Shown here in pieces: positions 44,539 to 52,659 of a stretch of DNA of 64,000 bases. The notes below the pieces were generated by a model, which was given only the letters and a program-made list of their open reading frames with translations, ran no database searches and had not been told where the DNA came from. Source of the DNA: Streptomyces violens (lineage in GTDB: Bacteria; Actinomycetota; Actinomycetes; Streptomycetales; Streptomycetaceae). The first letter of the stretch is position 1, and the number at the start of each line of letters is the position of its first letter. The stretch is from contig NZ_JOBH01000001.1 of assembly GCF_000717745.1 (NCBI RefSeq), positions 682,001 through 746,000 of the forward strand. Direction: 5' to 3'. The position numbers and the translations under genes are program-made.

Positions 44539-47354
44539 GGATCACGTTCCTGCTCACCCTCGGCGACGAGATGGGCGGCACGGAAATGGCCGCGTACACC
44601 CAGGCGGCCCACCTCGCGGCGCGCCACGACGTCGAGGTGCTGAGCGTCTTCCGCACCCACGCCGAGCCGTTCTTCCCCGCCGCCCGGGACGTCCGGCGCC
44701 GCTATCTGGTCGACCGGACCGGGCCGTACGAGCGGCCGGTGCGGGCCAGCGCTCTGGACGAGGCGGCCTGCCGCACGCTGGCCGCCCTCCCCAGTGAGCT
44801 GATCAAGCCGGCCTGGGAGCACACGTTCAACCGGCTCTCGGACATCGAGCTGGGCGCCGCCATCGCGGGGCTGGACACCGACGTCCTGGTCACAACGACG
44901 CCCGCGCTCATGGCGGCGGCCGCGGAGCTCGTGCAGGGCCGGGTGATCACCGTGCACCAGGAGCACCGCGCCTCGCAGCTGCGCGGGGTCAGCGGCGAGC
45001 CGCTGCTGATGTACGCGCCGCGCATCGACGCGCTGGTCTCGCTGACCGAGCGCACCGAGGAGTGGTTCCGCGAGTCCCTCGGCCCGGCAGCGCCCGAGCT
45101 CGCCACCATCCCCAACGCGCTGCCCGACGGCTACCGTCCGCGCTCCGACCTCACGGGCCGGCTCGTCGTGGCCGCCGCCCGGCTGACGCCCGAGAAGCAG
45201 CTCGACCACGCCGTACGGGCCTTCGCGCAGGCCGCGGAGGACCACCCGGACTGGCGGCTGCGGATCTTCGGTGACGGCCCGCAGGCGGTGCGGCTGCGCC
45301 AGCTCATCGACGGCCTCGCCCTGCACGACCGGGTGGAACTGCTCGGCCGGACGCCGGACATGGCGGCGGAGTGGGCGAAGGCGAGCCTGTGCCTGCTGCC
45401 GTCGCGCAACGAGGCGTTCGGGCTGGTGCTGGTCGAGGCGTTCGCGGCGGGGGTGCCGGCGATCGCGTACGACATCGTCACCGGCCCCGCCGAGATCATC
45501 CGGCACGGCGTGGACGGGCTGCTCGTGCCGCCCGCCGACGTCGACGCGCTGGCCGCGGCGCTCGGTGAACTGATGGGTGATCAGGAGCGGCTGCGGGCGT
45601 ACGGGAACGCCGCGCGCGCCGGCGTGTACGAGCGCTTCTCCGGCGAGCGCGTCACCGCCGAGTGGGAGCGGCTGTTCGAGAAGCTGGTGGCCCGCCGCGA
45701 CGGCCCGGACCGGCTCGCGGCCCGCGCCGACCGCACCGCGCTGCGCATCGCGGCCGGCGGCGGCCGGGCGTTCAGCGTGGCGGCCCCGCACGGCGGCCCG
45801 CTCGCCGCCTCCGCCGACACGCAGAAGGCCCGCGAAGTACTGCTCAAGGCCCAGGACCGGACGGGCCGGCTGGTGCGCTCCGCCGGGCGCCTCGCCGAGC
45901 TGCGCGACGACCTCACCGCGCCGCAGGCCGCCGACCGCAACCTGGAGCTGGCCACCGACGCGCTCACGGCACACGGCATCGGCTACGTCCTGCTGCGCGA
46001 CGACGCGCTCGCGCACCGGGTCGCGGTGGCCGTGGAGGACCGGGAGCGGGCGCTGGCCGCGCTCGCCGAGGAGCTGGCCGGCGAGCCGGTGTACGGCGAG
46101 CTGGTCTCGCCGCGCGGCCACGCGCCGGGCGCGCTGCTGGCCGAGCGGCTGCGGGAGGCCGGCGAGGTCGCGGGGGTGCGCGTCTTCAAGCCGGTGACCA
46201 GCGAGAGCCGCACGCTGCGGTACGGCCCCGGATTCGGCTGCACCGTGGAGTTCTGGGCCGAGGACGAGGACGGCTGGCGGGAGGCCCCGCGCGGCACGAC
46301 CCTCCTCGGGCCGCGGCTGCCCAGCCTGGAGCCGACGGCCAAGTGGCGGGTCGCGGACCGGGACCACCCCACGCTCGCCGCCTTCACCGACACCCTGATG
46401 TGGGACATCGACTTCCCCGTCGACGTCGTCTACACCTGGGTCGACGACTCCGATCCCGACTGGCGGGAGCGGCGGGACGCGGCCCTGCGGGCGGCCGGCT
46501 TCGCCACGGACGGCGTGGACAGCAGCGACGCGCGCTTCCGCAGCCGCGACGAACTGCGGCACTCGCTCCGCTCGCTGGCGATGTACGCGCCCTGGGTCCG
46601 CACCGTTCACCTCGTCACCGACGACCAGGTGCCCGACTGGCTGGACATCGCGCACCCGGGCCTGAAGGTGATCGACCACCGCGAGCTGTTCGCCGACCCG
46701 TCCCTGCTGCCGACCTTCAACTCGCACGCCATCGAGAGCCAGTTGCACCGCATCGAGGGCCTGTCCGAGCAGTTCCTGTACATCAACGACGATGTGTTCT
46801 TCGGCCGCCCGGTGCCGCCGTCGGCGTTCTTCCACAGCAACGGCACCGCGCACTTCTTCCGCTCGCCCACCGCCGTACCGCCCGGCGAGGTCACCGAGGA
46901 CGACGAGGGCTACTTCGCCGCCGCCAAGAACAACCGGGCGCTGCTGAAGCGGGAGTTCGGCCGGGTCGCCACGCACGGCTTCCTGCACGCCCCGCACCCG
47001 CTGCGGCGCAGCGTCCTCGCGGAGCTCGCCGACCGCTTCCCCGAGGAGGTGGCGGCGACGGCGGGGAGCCGCTTCCGGGCCCGTACCGATCTCTCCATCG
47101 CTTCGTCCCTGCACCACTACTACGGATACCTGACCGGGAAGTCGACGCCCGCGACCATTTCCTGCTCCTTCGCGAACGCCGGCCGCTACGACCACCACAC
47201 TGTCCTCAGCCGCCTGCTCGCCACGCGCAGCCACAGCGTCTTCTGCATCGGGGACTCCGCCGACGCCGAGGTGCCGGCCGCCGAGCAGGACCGGGTGGTG
47301 CGGGCCTTCCTGGGCGCGTACTTCCCCGTACCGTCGCCGTACGAGCGCGGCTGA
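44535..47354 (+). CDS. GT4 glycosyltransferase-Stealth phosphotransferase fusion
   Basis: A 939-residue bifunctional enzyme. Residues 1-390 are a GT-B fold GT4 transferase (FLLTLGDEMGGTEMAAYTQA at the start; LVVAAARLTPEKQLDHAVRA; LLPSRNEAFGLVLVEAFAAG with the nucleotide-sugar-binding glutamates). Residues about 400-620 are a linker also seen in the lone Stealth protein. Stealth CR1 is [18 protein letters not shown] near 630, CR2 SRDELRHSLRSLAMYAPWVR with [13 protein letters not shown] near 665-700, CR3 SIASSLHHYYGYLTGK near 855, and VFCIGDS near the end. One chain thus combines sugar transfer with sugar-1-phosphate transfer. galE follows 25 bases downstream. Confidence 0.9.
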   Translation: MRITFLLTLGDEMGGTEMAAYTQAAHLAARHDVEVLSVFRTHAEPFFPAARDVRRRYLVDRTGPYERPVRASALDEAACRTLAALPSELIKPAWEHTFNRLSDIELGAAIAGLDTDVLVTTTPALMAAAAELVQGRVITVHQEHRASQLRGVSGEPLLMYAPRIDALVSLTERTEEWFRESLGPAAPELATIPNALPDGYRPRSDLTGRLVVAAARLTPEKQLDHAVRAFAQAAEDHPDWRLRIFGDGPQAVRLRQLIDGLALHDRVELLGRTPDMAAEWAKASLCLLPSRNEAFGLVLVEAFAAGVPAIAYDIVTGPAEIIRHGVDGLLVPPADVDALAAALGELMGDQERLRAYGNAARAGVYERFSGERVTAEWERLFEKLVARRDGPDRLAARADRTALRIAAGGGRAFSVAAPHGGPLAASADTQKAREVLLKAQDRTGRLVRSAGRLAELRDDLTAPQAADRNLELATDALTAHGIGYVLLRDDALAHRVAVAVEDRERALAALAEELAGEPVYGELVSPRGHAPGALLAERLREAGEVAGVRVFKPVTSESRTLRYGPGFGCTVEFWAEDEDGWREAPRGTTLLGPRLPSLEPTAKWRVADRDHPTLAAFTDTLMWDIDFPVDVVYTWVDDSDPDWRERRDAALRAAGFATDGVDSSDARFRSRDELRHSLRSLAMYAPWVRTVHLVTDDQVPDWLDIAHPGLKVIDHRELFADPSLLPTFNSHAIESQLHRIEGLSEQFLYINDDVFFGRPVPPSAFFHSNGTAHFFRSPTAVPPGEVTEDDEGYFAAAKNNRALLKREFGRVATHGFLHAPHPLRRSVLAELADRFPEEVAATAGSRFRARTDLSIASSLHHYYGYLTGKSTPATISCSFANAGRYDHHTVLSRLLATRSHSVFCIGDSADAEVPAAEQDRVVRAFLGAYFPVPSPYERG

Positions 47355-47379
47355 GCCGAGCAGAAGGAGCAGGAGCGAG

Positions 47380-48366
47380 ATGACCTGGCTGATCACTGGT
47401 GGCGCGGGCTACATCGGCGCGCACGTGGTGCGCGCGATGACCGGCGCGGGCGAGCGTGCGGTGGTCCTGGACGATCTGTCCACGGGCGTGGCGGAGCGGG
47501 TGCCCGAGGGCGTGCCGCTCGTCGTCGGGTCGACGCTGGACCGCGGGCTGCTGGACCGCACGATCAGCGAGCACGAGGTCAGCGGGGTGGTGCACCTGGC
47601 GGCGAAGAAGCAGGTCGCCGAGTCGGTGGAGCTGCCGCTGCTGTACTACCGGGAGAACGTGCAGGGGCTGCGGACGCTGCTGGAGGCGGTGGCGGCGGGC
47701 GGCGTCGGCCGCTTCGTCTTCTCCTCCTCCGCCGCGGTCTACGGGATGCCCGACGTGGACCTGGTCACTGAGGAGACACCGTGCGTGCCGATGAGCCCGT
47801 ACGGCGAGACCAAGCTGGCGGGCGAGTGGCTGACCCGGGCGGCGGGCCGCGCGCACGGCATCTCCACCGCCTGCCTGCGCTACTTCAACGTCGCGGGCGC
47901 CGCCGCCCCGGAGCTCGCCGACACCGGCGTCTTCAACATCGTCCCGATGGTCTTCGAGAAGCTCACCGAGGGCGCGGCGCCGCGGATCTTCGGTGCCGAC
48001 TACGACACCCCGGACGGCACCTGCATCCGGGACTACATCCACGTCGAGGACCTGGCGGACGCGCACCTCGCGGCCGCGCGCAAGCTGGCCGAGCGCGGCC
48101 CGGTCCGCGACCTGACGCTCAACATCGGGCGGGGCGAGGGCGTGTCCGTCCGCGAGATGGTCGACCTCATCACGGAGGTCACCGGATACGGGGACCTGGC
48201 GGCGGAGGTCACGGCGCGGCGGCCCGGCGACCCGGCGCGGGTGGTCGCGGCTGCCGACCGGATCACGGCGGAGCTGGGCTGGAAGGCCCGGCACGACGTG
48301 CGCGACATGATCGCTTCGGCCTGGGCGGGCTGGCTGCTGCAGCACCCGGAAGCCCGCCGCGACTGA
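47380..48366 (+). CDS. galE: UDP-glucose 4-epimerase
   Basis: A 328-residue extended short-chain dehydrogenase. The NAD motif is TGGAGYIGAHV at residues 6-16, the active-site serine region is FSSSAAVYG, and the catalytic pair is YGETK. RYFNVAGA and RDYIHVEDLADAH are standard GalE sequences. It interconverts UDP-glucose and UDP-galactose (or the N-acetyl forms) in the cytoplasm. Its place between the GT4-Stealth and GT2-TagF genes points to supplying UDP-Gal or UDP-GalNAc for the polymer. AGGAGCGAG lies just before the ATG. The next gene starts 134 bases downstream. Confidence 0.94.
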   Translation: MTWLITGGAGYIGAHVVRAMTGAGERAVVLDDLSTGVAERVPEGVPLVVGSTLDRGLLDRTISEHEVSGVVHLAAKKQVAESVELPLLYYRENVQGLRTLLEAVAAGGVGRFVFSSSAAVYGMPDVDLVTEETPCVPMSPYGETKLAGEWLTRAAGRAHGISTACLRYFNVAGAAAPELADTGVFNIVPMVFEKLTEGAAPRIFGADYDTPDGTCIRDYIHVEDLADAHLAAARKLAERGPVRDLTLNIGRGEGVSVREMVDLITEVTGYGDLAAEVTARRPGDPARVVAAADRITAELGWKARHDVRDMIASAWAGWLLQHPEARRD

Positions 48367-48500
48367 ACAAAGTCCGTACTTTTCCCATACCGCCGGACAA
48401 CCATCTCCTCGTCACACCCGTCTCACAGGTAGCGGACAGCCCTCTCATTCCGGGCAATCCGCTATCTGTGCCCGGTCCGATACGAGGAGTAGTTACCGCA

Positions 48501-50822
48501 ATGCCCAGCTCCACCGCTGTGCCGCGCTTCAGCATCGTCGTGCCCGTCTTCAAGGTGCAGGGCTACCTCCGCGCCTGCCTGGACTCCGTCCTGGCGCAGA
48601 CGTACGGCGACTTCGAGGTCGTCGCGGTGGACGACCGCTCGCCCGACGGCTCCGGGGCGATCCTGGACGAGTACGCGGCCCGGGACCCGCGCGTGATCCC
48701 GCTGCACCTCGCCGAGAACAAGGGCATCGGCAACGCCCGCAACGAGGGCGTGGCGCGCGCCCGCGGCGACTACCTCCTCTTCCTCGACAGCGACGACACC
48801 CTGCTGCCCGACGCGCTGGAGTCCATAGCCGGCCGGCTGACCGAGACCGAGGACCCCGACGTCCTGGTCTACGACTACGCGCGCACCTTCTGGTGGGGCG
48901 AGGCCAAGCGCAACCGCGACGCCGAGGTGCTCTCCGCACCCGGCCCCGAGGTCGGCACCATCGACGACCGCCCCGAACTGCTGCGCCTGTTCACCGTCGT
49001 GTGGAACAAGGCGTACCGCCGCGACTTCTACCTCGCCGGCGGTTTCAGCTTCCCCGACGGCTTCTACGAGGACGCGGTCGTCGTCTACGAATCGCTCTTC
49101 AGCGCCGAGCGCATCGCGCTGCTGGACCAGGTCTGCGTGCACTACCGGCAGCGCCGCCAGGGCAACGCGCTGCGCACCCCCAGCCGGGAGCACTTCGCCG
49201 CCTTCGACCAGTACGAGCGGCTGTTCGCGTTCATCGAGGAGCGGCCCGGCCTGCACCAGTGGCGCGCCTTCCTCTTCGAGCACATGATCGACCACTATCT
49301 CTTCATCCTGGCCCGCCCCGACCGGGTGCCCGCCGCGGCCCGCGCGGAGTTCTTCCGCCGCGCCGCCCGGCACTACCGCCGCTACCTGCCCGCCGACTTC
49401 CTCCGGCCCAAGGGCGTGATGGGCGTCCAGTACGACGCGCTCGCGCGCGGCTCGTTCCCGGCCTACACCGCGCTGAAGCTGGCCGCGCGGGGCCGCAAGA
49501 AGGCGGCCGGGCGGCTGAAGAAGGTCAAGCACACCCTCGGCAAGCAGGCGTACGCGCGCCTCTACCAGCTCCAGTTGCACCGCCCGCTCGACCCGCACCT
49601 CGCCGTCTACGCCGCGTACTGGAACCGCACCCCCGCCTGCAATCCGCTCGCGATCTACGAGAAGGCCAAGGAGCTGGCGCCGCGGGTGCACGGCGTCTGG
49701 GTGATCAGGAAGGGCATGGAGGACACCCTCCCCGAGGGCGTCGACCACGTGATCGTGGGCTCCCCGCGCTACTGGGAGGTGATGGCCCGCGCCAAGTACC
49801 TGATCAACAACGTCAACTTCGCCGACGGGATCGTCAAGCGCCCCGGCCAGATCCACCTCCAGACCCACCACGGCACCCCGCTCAAGCGGATGGGCATCGA
49901 CCAGCAGCAGTACCCGGCCGCCGCCAAGGGCATGAGCATGCGCAAGCTCCTGCAGCGCGCCGACCGCTGGGACTTCAGCGTCTCGTCCAACCAGCACACC
50001 ACCGAGCAGTGGGAGCGTGTCTACCCCTGCGCCTTCCAGTCGCTGGACACCGGTTACCCGCGCAACGACGTGTACTACCGCGCCACGGCGGCCGACGTCC
50101 TGGACATCCGCGCGCGCCTGGGCATCGCCCCCGGCCGCACCGCCGTCCTGTACGCGCCCACCGTCCGCGACTACCAGACCGGCTATGTGCCCCGGATGGA
50201 CCTGGAGCGCGTCACCCGCGAGCTGGGCCCCGACGTCGTCCTGCTGGTCCGCACGCACTACTTCTACGGCGCGAACCCCCGGCTGGCCGAGCTCCAGGAG
50301 CAGGGCGCGCTGATCGACGTCTCCCGCCACCCGTCGGTCGAGGAGCTGTGCCTGGCCGCCGACGCGCTGATCACGGACTACTCGTCGATCATGTTCGACT
50401 ACGCCAACCTGGATCGGCCGATCATCACGTACGCCGACGACTGGGACGTGTACGTGAAGTCCCGCGGCGTCACCTTCGACCTGCTCTCCGGCGAGCCGGG
50501 CGACACCCCCGGCATCGTCGCCACCACGGAGGACGAGCTGATCGCCGCCTTCCGGGACGGCGCCTGGGACGGCGAGGAGGCCGCGACCCGCCGCGCCGCC
50601 TTCCGCGCCCGCTTCTGCCAGTGGGACGACGGCCACGCGGCGGAACGCGTGGTCCGCCGGGTCTTCCTGGACCAGGAGGCAACACCGGAGGTCGTACCGC
50701 TCGCCGAGCGCACGGTGGCGCCGACGCCGGTGGCGGCGGCCGCCGCTACGCCAGTGACCTCCCTGCCGGTGCAGACGGCAACCGGGGACCCCGCCGCAGC
50801 CGACCTGCACTTGGCAGGCTGA
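48501..50822 (+). CDS. GT2 glycosyltransferase-CDP-glycerol glycerophosphotransferase fusion
   Basis: A 773-residue paralogue of the 29304 and 32590 proteins. The GT2 domain has FSIVVPVFKVQGYLRACLDS and LFLDSDDTLL near 95. The TagF domain has AAYWNRTPACNPLAIYEKA, QTHHGTPLKRMGIDQ near 455 and LITDYSSIMFDYANLDRP near 623. The C-terminus again shows VVRRVFLDQE and an LAERTVAPTP tail. It probably makes or decorates a glycerol-phosphate polymer. GAGGAG lies 12 bases before the ATG. A hairpin from repeat copy C starts 3 bases after the stop. Confidence 0.88.
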   Translation: MPSSTAVPRFSIVVPVFKVQGYLRACLDSVLAQTYGDFEVVAVDDRSPDGSGAILDEYAARDPRVIPLHLAENKGIGNARNEGVARARGDYLLFLDSDDTLLPDALESIAGRLTETEDPDVLVYDYARTFWWGEAKRNRDAEVLSAPGPEVGTIDDRPELLRLFTVVWNKAYRRDFYLAGGFSFPDGFYEDAVVVYESLFSAERIALLDQVCVHYRQRRQGNALRTPSREHFAAFDQYERLFAFIEERPGLHQWRAFLFEHMIDHYLFILARPDRVPAAARAEFFRRAARHYRRYLPADFLRPKGVMGVQYDALARGSFPAYTALKLAARGRKKAAGRLKKVKHTLGKQAYARLYQLQLHRPLDPHLAVYAAYWNRTPACNPLAIYEKAKELAPRVHGVWVIRKGMEDTLPEGVDHVIVGSPRYWEVMARAKYLINNVNFADGIVKRPGQIHLQTHHGTPLKRMGIDQQQYPAAAKGMSMRKLLQRADRWDFSVSSNQHTTEQWERVYPCAFQSLDTGYPRNDVYYRATAADVLDIRARLGIAPGRTAVLYAPTVRDYQTGYVPRMDLERVTRELGPDVVLLVRTHYFYGANPRLAELQEQGALIDVSRHPSVEELCLAADALITDYSSIMFDYANLDRPIITYADDWDVYVKSRGVTFDLLSGEPGDTPGIVATTEDELIAAFRDGAWDGEEAATRRAAFRARFCQWDDGHAAERVVRRVFLDQEATPEVVPLAERTVAPTPVAAAAATPVTSLPVQTATGDPAAADLHLAG

Positions 50823-50824
50823 CC

Positions 50825-50858
50825 GCGCCCCATCAGGGGCGCGGGGAACTGCGCGACC
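50825..50858 (-). repeat. Dispersed GC-rich hairpin repeat, copy C
   Basis: The reverse complement matches copies A and B (CGCGCAGTTCCCCGCGCCCC) with a different loop (TGAT). The hairpin GCGCCCC-ATCA-GGGGCGC at 50825-50842 directly follows the GT2-TagF stop and may terminate that transcript. Confidence 0.85.
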
Positions 50859-50915
50859 AGCCACGCACGGTCCGCAGCCGACAACCGCGCCCCAGCGGAG
50901 CGCCAACGCGGAGCG

Positions 50916-51587
50916 CTAACGCGCTCCAAGCGCGCTCGCCACCGCCGCCGCGAGCTCGTCCAGATACCCGGCCGGAAGATCCCCGCGGAGCACCACCACC
51001 CGCCAGTACAGCGGCCCGGTAATCAGATCCAACGCCAGCCGTACATCCACGTCCGGCGACAGCTCCCCGCGCGACACCGCCCGCGCGACCATCGCCCGAG
51101 TCATCGACTCCTGGGAGTCATGCAACGCCGTCCGCAACGCCTCGGCGATCTCCGGGCTGCGCGCAGCCTCCGCCAGCAGATCCGGAATGATCTGCGCCGC
51201 CATCGGATGCCGCAGCGCCCGAGAGGCGACTTCCAGGAGCATCCGCACATCCCCGCGGAGCGACCCCGTGTCCGGCACCGGCATCCCCTCGGCGGCCAGC
51301 GCGGTCACCACGTCCAGGACGAGGTGCAGCTTGGAGCGCCAGCGCCGGTAGACCGCGGTCTTGCCGACGCCCGCCCGGCGCGCGATGCCCTCGATCGACA
51401 TCCGCCCGAACCCGACCGCCGCCAGCTCCGCGAAGACCGCGGCACGAATCGCGGCGGTCTTCTCCTCGCGCAGCACGGCGGCGCCGGCCGGCGCCCGGCG
51501 GGGCGACGGCGCGGTCCGGCCCGGCGACGCGGGCCGTTCACCCGTCGCCGGGGAGGCCGCTTCCGACGGTGCTGGGTCCTTTGCCAT
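50916..51587 (-). CDS. TetR-family regulator
   Basis: A 223-residue TetR repressor. The helix-turn-helix is IRAAVFAELAAVGFGRMSIE, IARRAGVGKTAVYRRWRSK at residues about 50-95. The C-terminal ligand domain resembles TetR_C_11-type proteins (LLAEAARSPEIAEALRTAL). The first 40 residues are a Pro/Ala-rich tail. ATG at 51587 is preferred because a 15-base palindrome at 51609-51623 would lie inside the longer frame. It is divergent from the TagGH exporter genes, whose expression it may control. Confidence 0.88.
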   Translation of the reverse strand: MAKDPAPSEAASPATGERPASPGRTAPSPRRAPAGAAVLREEKTAAIRAAVFAELAAVGFGRMSIEGIARRAGVGKTAVYRRWRSKLHLVLDVVTALAAEGMPVPDTGSLRGDVRMLLEVASRALRHPMAAQIIPDLLAEAARSPEIAEALRTALHDSQESMTRAMVARAVSRGELSPDVDVRLALDLITGPLYWRVVVLRGDLPAGYLDELAAAVASALGAR

Positions 51588-51608
51588 GCAAGGGAGCATA
51601 GCGTCGCG

Positions 51609-51623
51609 ACGCAACGGTTGCGT
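51609..51623. promoter_or_regulatory. Candidate TetR operator
   Basis: A perfect 7+1+7 palindrome, ACGCAAC-G-GTTGCGT, lies 22 bases upstream of the TetR start and 125 bases before the TagG-like gene. Size and position fit an autoregulatory TetR site. Confidence 0.6.
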
Positions 51624-51747
51624 TTCGACGTCCCGGCACCCTACTCTCGGGTTGCGACGATACGGAGCCGTCTCGTCGTGAGTTTCTCAGCCTCGCGGGC
51701 GCCGCCGGCGCCCTGCCGCGCCCGCGTCCACGCACGAAAGCGGACTG

Positions 51748-52659
51748 ATGTCTCAGACCCTCACGCGTCCGGCCCCCGCCGCCCCGCCGGACCCCGGCCC
51801 GCGCGCCCTCGCCGAGAAGTACGGCCTCACGGTCAGCGGCCGCCGCCCCTCGCTCCCGGAGTACGTCCGGCAGCTCTGGCGGCGGCGCCACTTCATCTCC
51901 GCCTTCTCCAGCGCCAAGCTGACCGCCCAGTACAGCCAGGCCAAGCTGGGCCAGCTCTGGCAGGTGGCCACCCCGCTACTGAACGCGCTGGTCTACTACT
52001 TGATCTTCGGCCTGCTGCTCGGCACCCACCGGCACGTGCCGGACTACATCCCGTTCCTGGTCACCGGCGTCTTCATCTTCACGTTCACGCAGAGCTCGGT
52101 GCTCGCGGGGACCCGGGCGATCTCCGGCAATCTCGGCCTGGTGCGGGCGCTGCACTTCCCGCGCGCCTGCCTGCCGATCTCCTTCTGCCTGATGCAGCTC
52201 AAGCAGCTGATGTTCTCCATGGGCGTGCTCGTGGTGATCCTGCTGGCGTTCCGGCAGGTCCCCGGCTGTTCCTGGCTGCTCGCGATCCCCGCGCTGTGCC
52301 TGCAGTTCGTCTTCAACACCGGCCTCGCGATGATCATGGCGCGGCTCGGCAGCAAGACCCCCGACCTGGCCCAGCTCATGCCGTTCATCCTGCGCACCTG
52401 GATGTATGCCTCCGGCGTCATGTACAGCTTGAGTGTGGTGACCGCGGGCAAGGACATCCCCGGCTTCGTGCACTTCCTGCTGGACATCAACCCGGCCGCG
52501 GTCTACATCGACCTGATGCGCTTCGCGCTGATCGACTCCTTCACCGCCGCACAGCTGCCCCCGCACGTGTGGGCCTGCGCGCTGGGCTGGGCGGTCGTGA
52601 TGGGCGCGGCGGGCTTTGTGTACTTCTGGAAGGCGGAGGAGCGGTACGGCCGTGGCTGA
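51748..52659 (+). CDS. tagG: ABC-2 type wall-polymer export permease (TagG-like)
   Basis: A 303-residue membrane protein with six transmembrane segments and the ABC-2 polysaccharide-exporter pattern. LTAQYSQAKLGQLWQVATPL is the conserved cytoplasmic segment before the first helix, and LVRALHFPRACLPIS is the coupling region. The C-terminal part has INPAAVYIDLMRFALID, typical of TagG/RfbA. It should export a lipid-linked polymer from the wall-polymer genes. The ATPase gene overlaps its end (GTG at 52652). If that ATPase gene is truly broken, this permease lacks its dedicated partner. Confidence 0.9.
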   Translation: MSQTLTRPAPAAPPDPGPRALAEKYGLTVSGRRPSLPEYVRQLWRRRHFISAFSSAKLTAQYSQAKLGQLWQVATPLLNALVYYLIFGLLLGTHRHVPDYIPFLVTGVFIFTFTQSSVLAGTRAISGNLGLVRALHFPRACLPISFCLMQLKQLMFSMGVLVVILLAFRQVPGCSWLLAIPALCLQFVFNTGLAMIMARLGSKTPDLAQLMPFILRTWMYASGVMYSLSVVTAGKDIPGFVHFLLDINPAAVYIDLMRFALIDSFTAAQLPPHVWACALGWAVVMGAAGFVYFWKAEERYGRG

